Assembly: GCA_934148985.1 (NCBI GenBank)
Contig: CAKPDO010000011.1
Span: 1-39,593, forward strand
Direction: 5' to 3'
From: an uncultured Clostridia bacterium
GTDB lineage: Bacteria; Bacillota; Clostridia; TANB77; CAG-508
Length of the DNA stretch: 39,593 bases
Numbering within the stretch: the first letter of the stretch is position 1; every line of letters starts with the position of its first letter. Made by a program: the position numbers and the translations under genes. Below are positions 25,731 through 35,283 of this stretch, piece by piece. The notes below the pieces were generated by a model. That model saw only the letters and a list, made by a program, of their open reading frames with translations. It made no database searches and was not told the origin of the DNA.

Positions 25731-26852
25731 ATGAAAGAAGAAATAAAAAATCATGGAAAAACATGGCTATTTTTCTTTACAATAGGAATAAGCCTAATGT
25801 TAGCATACAAAATAATAGAAGGAATAGGAAATATAACAAATATAGTAGGAAACTTATTGTCAATAGTTTCGCCGTTTTTAGCTGGACTACTAATGGCATA
25901 TTTACTATATATTCCAGAAAACAAAATTGAAAAATTGTATAAAAAGACTAAGCCAAAATTTATAAGAAAAAATGCAAGAAAATTTGCAATACTTACAACT
26001 TATTTGATGACACTTTTAATACTAGTTATAATAATTAATTTCATATTACCAGTTTTAATAGAAAGCATAAATGAGTTAATAGGAAACCTAGAAAATTACT
26101 ATAATAAAGTAATAGAGATGTATAGTAATTTACCAGATGATTCTATTTTTAAGACAGAAAAAGTATATAATGCAATAAAAGAATTACAAAATTTTGATTT
26201 ACAACAATATCTGAGCTTAGACAGAATAACAGGATATGTAAAAGGTGCAGTTGGATTTGCAACAGGGATATTTGATGTATTTGTTGCAATAGTAGTATCA
26301 ATATACATATTAGCGGAAAGAAATGAAATATTATCATTTTTCAAAAAAGTAACAAAGGTAATGTTTAAAGAAAAAACAGTAAATAAAATAGAAAAATATT
26401 TTTATAAAGCAAATGGAGTATTTTTCAAATTTATATCTAGCCAATTCATAGATGCCTTGATTGTTGGAATATTAGCAACAATAGTCATGAAAGCGCTAAA
26501 TATAAAATATGCAAGTTTACTTGGATTTTCTATAGGATTATTTAATATGATACCATATTTTGGAGCGATAATTGCAATATCAATTTCGGCAATAATAACA
26601 TTAATAACAGGAGGACTTTCAAAAGCAGCAATTATGCTTGTATCTATTATAATTTTACAACAAATAGATGCAAATATAATTAATCCAAAAATTATAGGAG
26701 ATTCATTAGAAATCAGTCCTATACTAGTAATACTTTCGGTAACAATAGGAGGAGGATATTTTGGAGTAATAGGAATGTTCCTAGGTGTACCTGTTGCAGC
26801 GATTCTGAAGATTTTGGTAAATGATTACATTGACAATAAGCTTGATGTATAG
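25731..26852 (+). CDS. AI-2E family transporter (PerM-like permease)
   Basis: Integral membrane protein of 373 residues with about eight helices, matching the AI-2E/PerM family. Visible features: an N-terminal pair of helices (TWLFFFTIGISLMLAYKII; LLSIVSPFLAGLLMAYLLYI), a third helix in ILTTYLMTLLILVIIINFIL, an extracytoplasmic helical domain (about 100-190), and the conserved C-terminal block with FNMIPYFGAIIA, QQIDANIINPKIIGDSLEISP and FGVIGMFLGVPVAAIL. Members have been proposed to export signals or act as ion antiporters; the substrate here is unknown. ATG 25731 follows GAAAGGAAAC. The frame is open upstream to 25650, but that is repeat sequence. The glucosaminidase gene follows after 44 bases. 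Confidence 0.92.
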   Translation: MKEEIKNHGKTWLFFFTIGISLMLAYKIIEGIGNITNIVGNLLSIVSPFLAGLLMAYLLYIPENKIEKLYKKTKPKFIRKNARKFAILTTYLMTLLILVIIINFILPVLIESINELIGNLENYYNKVIEMYSNLPDDSIFKTEKVYNAIKELQNFDLQQYLSLDRITGYVKGAVGFATGIFDVFVAIVVSIYILAERNEILSFFKKVTKVMFKEKTVNKIEKYFYKANGVFFKFISSQFIDALIVGILATIVMKALNIKYASLLGFSIGLFNMIPYFGAIIAISISAIITLITGGLSKAAIMLVSIIILQQIDANIINPKIIGDSLEISPILVILSVTIGGGYFGVIGMFLGVPVAAILKILVNDYIDNKLDV

Positions 26853-26896
26853 TATAGTAATTATGGATGATTAAATTTATGCGAAAGGAGAAATGC

Positions 26897-28096
26897 ATGA
26901 AAGAAAGCAAAGATGGAAAAATAATAATAAAATTTAGTATTATGTGGTTTTTTATTGCGATAATCATAATTGCTTTATTGATTTCATTTTTCAAAAATCG
27001 TATATTTGCTACTAATGTGCAAAATAAAGAAGAAATTAAAGTAGCAGTGTTTGAAGAAAATCAAAAATCGGTAGATGTAATAAGTGTAATGCTTGAAAAT
27101 ACAAATTCAGATAAAAAAATGATAAATGAACAAAGAGATGTAGAATATCAAACTATATATGAGGACAACCATAATTTGCCAAAAGATGAAGAACAGGTAA
27201 AACAAGAAGGAAAGATTGGTAAAATACAAGTAACAGCTTTGCAAGAATATAGAGGAGAAGAATTACAAAACGAAGATATAATTGAAAGTAAGACTTTGGA
27301 AGAAGCTGTAACAAAAATAGTATATAAAGGAACATCAGATTTTTTGAAAAAATACAGTGTACATATAGATGACCAAATGTATTTATTAGAAGCAGAAGAC
27401 TTAAAAGAAGAAGCAAAAGATGAGGCAAATACGGTTTGCAATGTTCCAAGGTATTTAAATGTAAAAATAAAAGAAGCAGGAGAAGATTGGATAAAAGTTT
27501 CATATAAAGACAAAGAAGGATATGTAAAGACAACGAATATAACGTCAGAAGCAGTTTCACCATTAATAAAAGAAAAAAACAGAGTAGCAGAGTTAAAAAA
27601 TAATTTGAATATAGATATGGATCTAAGTGTACCAAGTGGTCTAACACTTAGCGACTTTAAGACAGTTTTATCGAATAATTTAAGTGATAAAAATAAAATA
27701 TTTGAACAAAATGCAGAAAACTTTTATAAAGCTGAACAAAAATATAAGGTAAATGGGATATTTTTAGCATCTATAGGAATACATGAAAGTGCATGGGGAA
27801 CATCAAAAATTGCAAATGATAAAAACAATTTATTTGGATTTACAGCATATGACAGTGACCCATATAATAGTGCAACATCTTTTGATAATTATGAAAGTGC
27901 AATAAATAAGGTGGCTGAAACATTATCTACAAAATATCTACGCACATCTGGAACAAAAATTAGCGAAGATTTAGTTGCAACTGGCACATATTTTAATGGA
28001 ACAACAGCAAAATCAGTAAATGTAAGGTATGCAAGTGATGAGGGATGGGCTGATAAAGTATTTACTTATATGCAATATTTGTATGGTAAGTTATAA
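26897..28096 (+). CDS. Membrane-anchored G5 / glucosaminidase-domain wall hydrolase
   Basis: Protein of 399 residues. N-terminal anchor helix (IMWFFIAIIIIALLISFF), a G5-like domain (about residues 95-145, QVKQEGKIGKIQVTALQEYR), an SH3-like stretch (NVKIKEAGEDWIKVSYKDKE), and a C-terminal mannosyl-glycoprotein endo-beta-N-acetylglucosaminidase domain (GIFLASIGIHESAWGTSKIA, NNLFGFTAYDSDP) with the catalytic Glu in HESAWG. It should cut glycan strands of peptidoglycan outside the membrane. ATG 26897 was chosen because GAAAGGAG lies six bases upstream; in-frame ATG codons earlier lack an RBS. The next gene starts 18 bases after its stop and is likely co-transcribed. Confidence 0.9.
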   Translation: MKESKDGKIIIKFSIMWFFIAIIIIALLISFFKNRIFATNVQNKEEIKVAVFEENQKSVDVISVMLENTNSDKKMINEQRDVEYQTIYEDNHNLPKDEEQVKQEGKIGKIQVTALQEYRGEELQNEDIIESKTLEEAVTKIVYKGTSDFLKKYSVHIDDQMYLLEAEDLKEEAKDEANTVCNVPRYLNVKIKEAGEDWIKVSYKDKEGYVKTTNITSEAVSPLIKEKNRVAELKNNLNIDMDLSVPSGLTLSDFKTVLSNNLSDKNKIFEQNAENFYKAEQKYKVNGIFLASIGIHESAWGTSKIANDKNNLFGFTAYDSDPYNSATSFDNYESAINKVAETLSTKYLRTSGTKISEDLVATGTYFNGTTAKSVNVRYASDEGWADKVFTYMQYLYGKL

Positions 28097-28114
28097 TTAG
28101 AAAAGGTTAGAAAG

Positions 28115-29062
28115 ATGAAATTAAAAATAAAAACGAAATACATAATTTCTGTTCTTTTAATTATTGTGATTATTTTATTATTTGGATATGGAAATATAAT
28201 AAGCAAAAATATGAAATATAAAAAATTTGCAAGAGAAAATGAAGAAAATTATGAAAAAAATAAAGAACAGGTTTTTAAAGTAGAAAAAATTGTCATTTGC
28301 AGTAGTGCAAATGCGGTGGATTTAAGCCAAAAACAAAATCTTCAAAATATGAGTATATATCAATTTACAGATATTGCTGTATATATAAATAACGGAGATG
28401 AACTTTCAAATAAGAATACTATAAAAAAGCTATATATTGATAATATAAGCCTAGAGGGAACAGATACTATAGGAAATAAAAGTTTAAATTATAAAAATAT
28501 TTTAAAATTTGGACAAAAGAAAGATACAATAACTAAAAAAGAAGAACAATCAAGTGATGTATTTGCTAAATTAATGAATAAAAATGAAAACCAAGAAGAT
28601 GAAAATAATTTAAATGATGAGCCAATAGATGTAGGAAGTATTGATGTGAACGAAAATGTAAGCAATAGTAATCAAATAGAAGAAAATACAAACGAAGAAA
28701 TTGATTTTAATATTGTATATACAAATGAACAAAATGATAATGCAAACTATGATGAGCCTACATTTTACACAGATTGTTCTAATCCTATAACATTAGAATA
28801 TATAAATAATGATATAGTTACAAATTATAAAATGGATGAAAATAAAAGTGTTTCATTTGATGGAACTATTCTAAAAGAAGCAGGAATTTCAGCTGAAGAT
28901 TTAGCTTGTAAGGTGAGATTTAAAATTAATATTATTAATAATGATAATGAAAAATATTCTTGTTGGATAAATTTTGAAATTCCATTAGACGATGTTTTTC
29001 AAGGGACAACAATGAAAGCAAAGAAAACTAATGGACAAAAATATGTATTTTTTAGAGAATAA
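28115..29062 (+). CDS. Hypothetical membrane-anchored protein
   Basis: A 315-residue protein that I do not recognise. It has one N-terminal helix (YIISVLLIIVIILLFGYG) after a basic tip, so the bulk is probably outside the membrane. The middle region (about 135-215) is very rich in Asn, Glu and Asp and looks disordered, between two more ordered blocks (FTDIAVYINNGDELSN and CWINFEIPLDDVFQGT). It follows the glucosaminidase gene by 18 bases with RBS AAAAGG, suggesting a shared wall-related role. The terminator hairpin begins inside the last codons. Confidence 0.65.
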   Translation: MKLKIKTKYIISVLLIIVIILLFGYGNIISKNMKYKKFARENEENYEKNKEQVFKVEKIVICSSANAVDLSQKQNLQNMSIYQFTDIAVYINNGDELSNKNTIKKLYIDNISLEGTDTIGNKSLNYKNILKFGQKKDTITKKEEQSSDVFAKLMNKNENQEDENNLNDEPIDVGSIDVNENVSNSNQIEENTNEEIDFNIVYTNEQNDNANYDEPTFYTDCSNPITLEYINNDIVTNYKMDENKSVSFDGTILKEAGISAEDLACKVRFKINIINNDNEKYSCWINFEIPLDDVFQGTTMKAKKTNGQKYVFFRE

Positions 29063-29080
29063 AAAAATACATATTTTTTT
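29036..29080 (+). terminator. Terminator overlapping the end of the coding region
   Basis: A-rich arm AAAAATATGTATTTTTT pairs with AAAAAAATACATATTTTT and a T run follows. The stop codon TAA (29060-29062) lies in the loop region, so the last residues (KYVFFRE) are encoded within the hairpin. Confidence 0.7.
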
Positions 29081-29131
29081 GTTTTTGTAATAAAATCTAT
29101 AGAATTACAAAATATAAAAATAGGTGATAAA

Positions 29132-29599
29132 ATGCAAAATTTTTCTGAATATGTAACTAATTTAAAAAGAAAGATAAAGACTTCAAAAGAAGAAACTATT
29201 TTTGTATGTATTGGTTCAAATGATGTAATATGGGATAGTATAGGACCAAATGTAGGAAGCTTTTTGAAAAAGAATTTAGGAGAAAGATATGTAATTGGAG
29301 ATTTACAAAAGAATATTTGTAGCCAAAAGGATTTAAAAGTTTTTTATCCCCAAATGAGAAATAAATTTATTATTGCAATTGATTCGGCAATATCAGAAAA
29401 TTTTTTAGTGGGTGAAATTTTTATTACAGATGGGCCAATTATTATGGGTCAAGGAATAAATAGAAACAAAGGATTGGTAGGAGATGTTGGAATTAAGGCA
29501 AGTATTAGCAAAAATGTAATAAATAAAAAGTTTGTTATGCACGTTTCTAAGATTATAGCTGATGGAATTTGCAGCTGTTATAATGGGAGTAAATATTAA
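29132..29599 (+). CDS. yyaC: YyaC-like spore protein (DUF1256)
   Basis: Protein of 155 residues related to the YyaC/DUF1256 family, a peptidase-like fold related to germination protease and found in spore-formers. Visible: FVCIGSNDVIWDSIGPNVGS (family FxCIGxDxxxxDxxGPxVG), then YVIGDLQKNI, FIIAIDSAIS, VGEIFITDGPIIMGQGINR and GDVGIKASIS. Asp in the first motif and the Asp-Ser pair in AIDSAIS match the conserved positions. This is the only sporulation marker in the window. RBS ATAGGTG is short. Single gene between two terminators. Confidence 0.75.
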   Translation: MQNFSEYVTNLKRKIKTSKEETIFVCIGSNDVIWDSIGPNVGSFLKKNLGERYVIGDLQKNICSQKDLKVFYPQMRNKFIIAIDSAISENFLVGEIFITDGPIIMGQGINRNKGLVGDVGIKASISKNVINKKFVMHVSKIIADGICSCYNGSKY

Positions 29600-29632
29600 A
29601 AAACATACACTAATTAAAGTGTATGTTTTAAT
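29600..29632. terminator. Bidirectional terminator between yyaC and lemA
   Basis: AAAACATACACT pairs with AGTGTATGTTTT around AATTAA, with T runs readable in both directions for the convergent genes. Confidence 0.85.
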
Positions 29633-29634
29633 TT

Positions 29635-30186
29635 TTATTTTCCAAAATCAACTTTAACATTTTTACGAGCTTCGTCATCTGTTTTAAATAATTCAGCAGC
29701 TGAGAAATTAAACATTCCAGCAATTATATTAGATGGAAAAACATGAATTTTTGTATTATACATTGTTACAGTATCATTATAAAATTGTCTAGAAAAAGAA
29801 ATTTTATTTTCTGTATTACTTAGTTCATCTGATAATTTTATAAAGTTTTCATTTGCTTTTAAGTCTGGATAATTTTCTGAAACAGCCATAATTGTTTTCA
29901 ATGTAGAAGAAAGTTCATTATTAAGTTTAGCTTTGTCTTCTACAGTAGATGCGTTTGACCAAGATGTACGTAGTGCTGTAATTTTTTCAAATGTTTCTTG
30001 CTCATAGTTCATATATCCTTTTACAGTTTCAACAAAGTTTGGTATTAAATCAAATCTTCTTTGAAGTTGTACATCAATTTGACTCCAAGCATTATCTACT
30101 TTCATTTTTGATTGCACTAATCCATTGTATGTAGATGCTACAAAAGCTATGATTAAAACGATAATTCCTAAGATAATCCATAACAT
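29635..30186 (-). CDS. lemA: LemA family protein
   Basis: LemA-family membrane protein of 183 residues. An N-terminal helix (WIILGIIVLIIAFVAST) is followed by the diagnostic YNGLVQSKMKVDNAWSQIDVQLQRR and DLIPNFVETVKGY, then helical segments (ENFIKLSDELSNTENKISFSR) and the C-terminal FNFSAAELFKTDDEARKNVKVDF. The N-terminus is short and most of the chain is predicted to form a helical bundle. The function is unknown; the family often lies beside TPM-domain (YgcG) genes, not seen here. I chose ATG 30186 with GGGAGG ten bases upstream, over the in-frame GTG at 30204 that overlaps the RBS. Confidence 0.93.
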   Translation of the reverse strand: MLWIILGIIVLIIAFVASTYNGLVQSKMKVDNAWSQIDVQLQRRFDLIPNFVETVKGYMNYEQETFEKITALRTSWSNASTVEDKAKLNNELSSTLKTIMAVSENYPDLKANENFIKLSDELSNTENKISFSRQFYNDTVTMYNTKIHVFPSNIIAGMFNFSAAELFKTDDEARKNVKVDFGK

Positions 30187-30341
30187 AGTTTCATTACCTC
30201 CCACTTTTTTGTTTTAATATATCACATTATTAAAAATTTGGCAAGAGGAAAAAAATAAACAAAAAAGAGGGAATTATGTAAAATACGTCGAATAATATAT
30301 TATGGAAAATAAAAATCTGAAAAAGAAAGAGAGGAGAAAAA

Positions 30342-32129
30342 GTGCGTTATAGTGATGAAATACTAAATGAAGTACGAGAAAATAGCGACATAGTAGAAGT
30401 AATTTCACAATATGTGCATTTAAAAAGAAGTGGTAGAAACTATTTCGGGTTATGTCCATTTCATAATGAAAAATCTCCATCATTTTCGGTATCACCAGAT
30501 AAACAAATATTCCACTGTTTTGGATGTGGGGTAGGAGGAAATGTATTTACATTTATAAGTAAAATTGAGGGAATAGGATTTAAAGAAGCAATTGAAAATT
30601 TAGCAGATAGGGCAGGAATTGTGCTTCCTAAATCGGAAAATAATGAAGACAGCAAAAGAGAAGAATTAAAATCAAAAGTTTATAAAGTAAATAATTTCAC
30701 AGCAGATTATTATCATAAAAGATTGTATGATTCAAAATCTAAAGCTGGACAAGAGTATGTAAAACAAAGAAAATTAACAAATGAAACATTAGAAAGTTAT
30801 AATCTAGGATTTTCTGGAAACTATGATGAACTCTATAGAGTGCTTAAAAAAGAGGGCTTTAATGACGAAGAAATATTTGAGTCAGGATTAGTCAAAAAAA
30901 ATGAGCAAGGGCAATATGTAGACTTCTATAGGGATAGATTTATGATTCCAATTTTAGATGTAAGAAATAGAGTTATAGCTTTTGGAGGGAGAGTTTTAGG
31001 AGATGCAAAAAGATTTAAATACTTAAACTCACCAGAAAACATTGTATATAGCAAGGGAAAGCATTTATTTGGATTAAATGTGGCAAAAAGATATGAACAT
31101 AAAAAACTACTTATAGTAGAAGGCTATATGGATGCAATATCACTACATCAAAGAGGAATAACAAATGTAGTTGCAGCACTTGGAACAGCTCTAACAACCA
31201 ACCAAGGATGGCTTTTAAGAAAAAATGCAGAGCAAGTAATATTAGGATTTGATGCAGATGGTGCAGGACAAAATGCAATAATGAGAGCTATGGAAGTCAT
31301 GCAAAATATGGGATGTGACATGAGAGTGCTTCAAATGACAGGAGCAAAAGATCCTGATGAATTTATTATAAAATATGGTTCAGCAAGATTTCAAAAATTA
31401 ATGAATGAAGCAATTTCGCTTTTAGAATTTAGAGTAAAAGTGTTAGAGCAAAGTCTAGATTTAGAAGTTGCAAGTGATAAGGTTAAATTTTTAAATGAAA
31501 TAGCTAAATTAATTGCAAAAATTGATAATACAATTGAACAAGAAATATACATAGAAAAGCTATCAAAAGGATATAATATATCCAAAGAAGCAATTTTTGG
31601 ACAAGTAAATAAATTACAATATTCAAATAAAGTAAAAGTAAACAATTTAGAAAAAGCAAAGCCAGTAGTTATCCACAAAAGAGAAGAAAAAGTGAATAAC
31701 AATGTGCCTGATGAGGTCATTAAGAGAGAAAATACTATTATATCAATATTAATAAACAATCCGGAAAATTTTCAAATTATAAAAAATAACATGAAAGTAG
31801 AAGACTTTAAATATGAGTTAAACAATAGAATTGTGAAAGCATTATATCAAGAATTAGAAAAAGAAGACAGTAACATAAATTTGGTGCTAGATAAAATGGA
31901 AGATGAAGAAATAAAAAATCATTTAACAGCAATTATGGCTGAAGACTATGGAATAACAGATAATGTAAAGGCAATAGAAGATATTTTGAAAAAATATGAA
32001 AGAGAAAAACTAGAAAAAAGACGTGATGAATTAATATTACAAAGTTCAAATGAAAATGACCCAGAAAAAAGAAAAAATTTAAGTAAAGAATTAAATGATG
32101 TAATTTTAGAGTTAGTAAAAATAAAATAA
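30342..32129 (+). CDS. dnaG: DNA primase
   Basis: DnaG primase of 595 residues, making RNA primers at the replication fork. Domains: CHC2 zinc-binding N-terminus (CPFHNEKSPSFSV with HCFGCGVGG, about residues 38-65), DnaG catalytic N-domain (FGGRVLGDAKRFKYLNSPE), TOPRIM with the metal Glu and Asp residues (LLIVEGYMDAISLH; ILGFDADGAGQ), and a C-terminal helicase-binding domain (after about 430). Start is GTG 30342 with GAGAGGAG upstream, which matches the family N-terminus. rpoD follows after 18 bases, the conserved macromolecular-synthesis pair. Confidence 0.97.
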   Translation: MRYSDEILNEVRENSDIVEVISQYVHLKRSGRNYFGLCPFHNEKSPSFSVSPDKQIFHCFGCGVGGNVFTFISKIEGIGFKEAIENLADRAGIVLPKSENNEDSKREELKSKVYKVNNFTADYYHKRLYDSKSKAGQEYVKQRKLTNETLESYNLGFSGNYDELYRVLKKEGFNDEEIFESGLVKKNEQGQYVDFYRDRFMIPILDVRNRVIAFGGRVLGDAKRFKYLNSPENIVYSKGKHLFGLNVAKRYEHKKLLIVEGYMDAISLHQRGITNVVAALGTALTTNQGWLLRKNAEQVILGFDADGAGQNAIMRAMEVMQNMGCDMRVLQMTGAKDPDEFIIKYGSARFQKLMNEAISLLEFRVKVLEQSLDLEVASDKVKFLNEIAKLIAKIDNTIEQEIYIEKLSKGYNISKEAIFGQVNKLQYSNKVKVNNLEKAKPVVIHKREEKVNNNVPDEVIKRENTIISILINNPENFQIIKNNMKVEDFKYELNNRIVKALYQELEKEDSNINLVLDKMEDEEIKNHLTAIMAEDYGITDNVKAIEDILKKYEREKLEKRRDELILQSSNENDPEKRKNLSKELNDVILELVKIK

Positions 32130-32147
32130 AAAGAAAGGAAGTTCAAG

Positions 32148-33299
32148 GTGAAAGAAGATAAAGAAAATATAAAAAAAGAAGCAAAACCAGAAAAAAGAAT
32201 GAGTGAAGAAGAAAGAGCACAAGCTAAGGAAAAGGTTGCCAATATAATAAAACATGCTAAAGAAAATGGAAAAATAACTTATGGAGAACTTGCACTTCAA
32301 TTAGATGACGCAAATCAAGACCAAATAGAAAAAGTATTTGATGTAATGGAGGAAATGGGAGTAGATGTTTTAAAAGATGACTACGATGATGAGCCAAACG
32401 AAGAGGATTTAAAAGAAGTAGAAAACTTAAAACTTGATGAAATTACACAAGATGATACTTTTGAAGGAATAAATGTTGATGACCCAGTTAGAATGTATTT
32501 ACGTGAAATTGGTAGAATTAAGCTTTTAACATATGACCAAGAACTAGACCTAGCAAAAAGAATATTAGATGGAGATGAAGATGCAAAACAAGAACTTGCA
32601 GAAGCAAACTTGAGATTGGTTGTAAGTATTGCTAAAAAATATGTTGGTAGAGGAATGTTATTTTTAGATTTAATCCAAGAGGGAAATATGGGACTAATTA
32701 AGGCAGTAGAAAAATTTGATTATACTAAAGGTTTTAAATTTAGTACCTATGCAACTTGGTGGATTAGACAATCAATAACCAGAGCAATTGCTGACCAAGC
32801 AAGGACAATAAGAATACCAGTTCATATGGTTGAAACAATAAATAAATTAATAAGAACATCAAGACATCTTTTACAAAAACTTGGTAGAGAACCAAGTCCA
32901 GAAGAACTTTCAAAAGAGCTTGAAATGCCCATAGACAAGGTAATGGAAATTCAAAAAATAGCTCAAGACCCAGTATCACTTGAAACACCAATTGGAGAAG
33001 AGGATGACAGCCACCTTGGAGATTTTATACAAGATGAAGATTCACCAGCTCCACAAGATGCAGCAGCATATACTCTTTTAAGAGAACAATTAGATGAAGT
33101 AATGCAAACTTTAACACCAAGAGAAGCAAAAGTTTTAAGATTAAGATTTGGATTGGATGATGGAAAAGCTAGAACTTTGGAAGAAGTTGGAAAAGAATTT
33201 GACGTAACAAGAGAAAGAATTCGTCAAATAGAGGCAAAGGCTTTAAGAAAATTAAGACATCCAAGTAGAAGTAAAAAGTTGAAAGATTATATGACATAG
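32148..33299 (+). CDS. rpoD: RNA polymerase primary sigma factor RpoD (SigA)
   Basis: Housekeeping sigma-70 of 383 residues. A basic, short N-terminal tail leads into a region 1.1-like segment, then region 1.2 (DDPVRMYLREIGRIKLL), region 2 (ANLRLVVSIAKKYVGRGMLF, DLIQEGNMGLIKAVEKFDY, FSTYATWWIRQSITRAI), region 3 and region 4 (LTPREAKVLRLRFGLDDG, TLEEVGKEFDVTRERIRQIE). The -10 and -35 recognition helices are canonical, in keeping with the TTGACA/TATAAT promoters seen here. Start is GTG 32148 with AAAGGAAG. Co-transcribed with dnaG; a hairpin terminator follows. Confidence 0.98.
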   Translation: MKEDKENIKKEAKPEKRMSEEERAQAKEKVANIIKHAKENGKITYGELALQLDDANQDQIEKVFDVMEEMGVDVLKDDYDDEPNEEDLKEVENLKLDEITQDDTFEGINVDDPVRMYLREIGRIKLLTYDQELDLAKRILDGDEDAKQELAEANLRLVVSIAKKYVGRGMLFLDLIQEGNMGLIKAVEKFDYTKGFKFSTYATWWIRQSITRAIADQARTIRIPVHMVETINKLIRTSRHLLQKLGREPSPEELSKELEMPIDKVMEIQKIAQDPVSLETPIGEEDDSHLGDFIQDEDSPAPQDAAAYTLLREQLDEVMQTLTPREAKVLRLRFGLDDGKARTLEEVGKEFDVTRERIRQIEAKALRKLRHPSRSKKLKDYMT

Positions 33300-33309
33300 A
33301 AGAAAAATG

Positions 33310-33341
33310 GAACTGGAACCATAGGTGCTAGTTCTTTTTTT
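33310..33341 (+). terminator. Rho-independent terminator after rpoD
   Basis: GAACTGG (33310-33316) pairs with CTAGTTC (33328-33334, one G-U pair), followed by TTTTTTT. Confidence 0.8.
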
Positions 33342-33441
33342 CTTACAAGACTCTTTATTTTCAAAAAGATATATGATATTAACAAAAAAAAATGATTATA
33401 TAATTTTGCAAAAAAAATAGCCAAAATGACAAGGAGGAAAC

Positions 33442-34503
33442 ATGAATTCAATAATAGAAACAATAAAAAATTTAAATGCAGAAACAACAATAAATATAAT
33501 AATAGCAATTGTAATACTTGCAATTTTAGACATATTTAGCCCGCTATTTTCATACATAATTTTAAAAATATTTAATTTTGAAAAAAATAAAAAACAAATA
33601 AAAGAAAATCCAATTTATATGCCATTAAAAGCATTTTTTAAAGTAACAGGAATATATCTTGCAATATTATTTATAAGACCAACATTAGACTTTTCAGATG
33701 AATTGATGAACCTAGTAACAAAAATATACAAGGTATTAGTTACAATAACGATAGCAAACAGTCTAGCAAAAAGCATGACAAAAAAATCAAGATTTATAAA
33801 GGCTATAAAAGACAAAAGTGATAAAGAAATAAATGATGCTTCAACAAAAATGTTAGTAAGAGGAATTAGGTGCATAATATATATAATTGCAACATTTTTA
33901 GTATTTTATGAAATAGGATATGACTTAAGTGGACTTATTACAGGGTTAGGACTAGGAACAGTTGTACTAACATTAGCAGCTCAAGATACAGTAAAAAGTC
34001 TTTTAGGAGGATTTGTGATATTTGCAGATAAACCTTTTAAAGTAGGGGACTATATAAAAGTAAATTCATATCAGGGTACTGTTGAAGATATGACACTCAG
34101 AAGCACGAGAGTAAGACAACTTGATGACTCAGTTTTGCAAATTCCAAATTCAGTGATTGCATCATCATTTATAGAAAATTTTAGTAAAATTAGAAGAAGA
34201 AGATTTGTTCTTGATTTAGATATTGTAGAAGATACAAAAACAGAAAAAATTGTTATAATAAAACAAAAAATATTAGAAGTTTTAAGAAAGAATGAGAATA
34301 TACTTCAGGACACAGTAATGATTTATTTTACAGAAATTGCTGAAAGTAGCTTTAGAATTTCTATAATATTTTATTTTGATGTTGCAGACTATAGAGAATA
34401 TTTAGAATTAAAAGATGAAGTAAATAGAGAAATCATTAATATTTTAAATAATGAAAATGTAAGTCTTGCGTATGACACAAAAACAATTGAGATTAAAAAA
34501 TAA
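33442..34503 (+). CDS. MscS-family mechanosensitive ion channel
   Basis: Small-conductance mechanosensitive channel family protein (353 residues), releasing solutes on hypo-osmotic shock. It has N-terminal helices (INIIIAIVILAILDIFSPLF; GIYLAILFIRPTL), a helix at CIIYIIATFLVFYEIGYDLS, then the pore-lining TM3 and beta domain typical of MscS: GLGTVVLTLAAQDTVKSLLG, GGFVIFADKPFKVGDYIKV, GTVEDMTLRSTRVRQLDDSV and IPNSVIASS. The C-terminal alpha/beta domain ends IEIKK. RBS AAGGAGG. Flanked by intergenic DNA on both sides, so probably monocistronic. Confidence 0.94.
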   Translation: MNSIIETIKNLNAETTINIIIAIVILAILDIFSPLFSYIILKIFNFEKNKKQIKENPIYMPLKAFFKVTGIYLAILFIRPTLDFSDELMNLVTKIYKVLVTITIANSLAKSMTKKSRFIKAIKDKSDKEINDASTKMLVRGIRCIIYIIATFLVFYEIGYDLSGLITGLGLGTVVLTLAAQDTVKSLLGGFVIFADKPFKVGDYIKVNSYQGTVEDMTLRSTRVRQLDDSVLQIPNSVIASSFIENFSKIRRRRFVLDLDIVEDTKTEKIVIIKQKILEVLRKNENILQDTVMIYFTEIAESSFRISIIFYFDVADYREYLELKDEVNREIINILNNENVSLAYDTKTIEIKK

Positions 34504-34578
34504 ATATACATAAAAAATTCATAAAATAATCACAAAAATAATGTATAATAAAGCTATAAATTGAGGAGGAATCTAGAG

Positions 34579-35256
34579 ATGGAAGATACTACTATTTTAA
34601 TTGTAGATGATGAAACAAGGATGAGAAAATTAATAAAGGATTTCTTGGTAAAAAGTGACTATAAAACTCTTGAAGCTGGCGATGGAGAGGAAGCAATTGA
34701 TGTTTTTGAAGAAAATAAAGATAAAATAAATTTAATATTATTAGATGTAATGATGCCTAAATTAGATGGATGGTCTGTTTTAAGAAAAATAAGAAGTGAA
34801 TCTAAGGTACCAGTAATAATGCTTACAGCAAGGGGAGAAGAACAAGATGAATTATTCGGGTTTGAACTTGGAGTTGATGAATATATATCAAAACCATTTA
34901 GCCCTAAAATATTAGTTGCAAGAATTGAAGCAATTTTAAAAAGAATTAATGGTGAAAAAGAGAAAGTTAGAGATTATGATGGAATTGTAATTGATGACAA
35001 AGGAAGAACTGTAACTGTTGATGGAAAGCCAGTTGACCTAAGTTTAAGAGAATATGAGCTTTTAAAATATTTATTAGATAATGAAAAAATTGCACTATCA
35101 AGAGATAAAATATTAAATAATGTATGGAATTACGATTATTACGGAGATTCTAGGACTATAGATAGTCATATAAAAAAAATTAGACATAAATTGGGCAAAA
35201 AAGGAAAATATATAGAGACTATTAGAGGTGTAGGGTATAAATTTGAAATTAAATAA
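34579..35256 (+). CDS. OmpR-family response regulator
   Basis: Two-component response regulator of 225 residues. Receiver domain: IVDDETRMRKL (acidic pocket), phospho-acceptor Asp in LLLDVMMPKLDG near residue 56, MLTARGEEQDELFG (Thr) and YISKPFSP (Lys). The C-terminal winged-helix DNA-binding domain has LSLREYELLKYLLDNEK and RTIDSHIKKIRHKLG...ETIRGVGYKF. ATG 34579 follows GAGGAGG at good spacing; the frame is open a few codons further upstream without an RBS. A TATAAT lies about 30 bases upstream. The cognate kinase follows after 27 bases. Confidence 0.96.
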   Translation: MEDTTILIVDDETRMRKLIKDFLVKSDYKTLEAGDGEEAIDVFEENKDKINLILLDVMMPKLDGWSVLRKIRSESKVPVIMLTARGEEQDELFGFELGVDEYISKPFSPKILVARIEAILKRINGEKEKVRDYDGIVIDDKGRTVTVDGKPVDLSLREYELLKYLLDNEKIALSRDKILNNVWNYDYYGDSRTIDSHIKKIRHKLGKKGKYIETIRGVGYKFEIK

Positions 35257-35283
35257 TATTAGTTTCAAAATTTAGGAGAATGT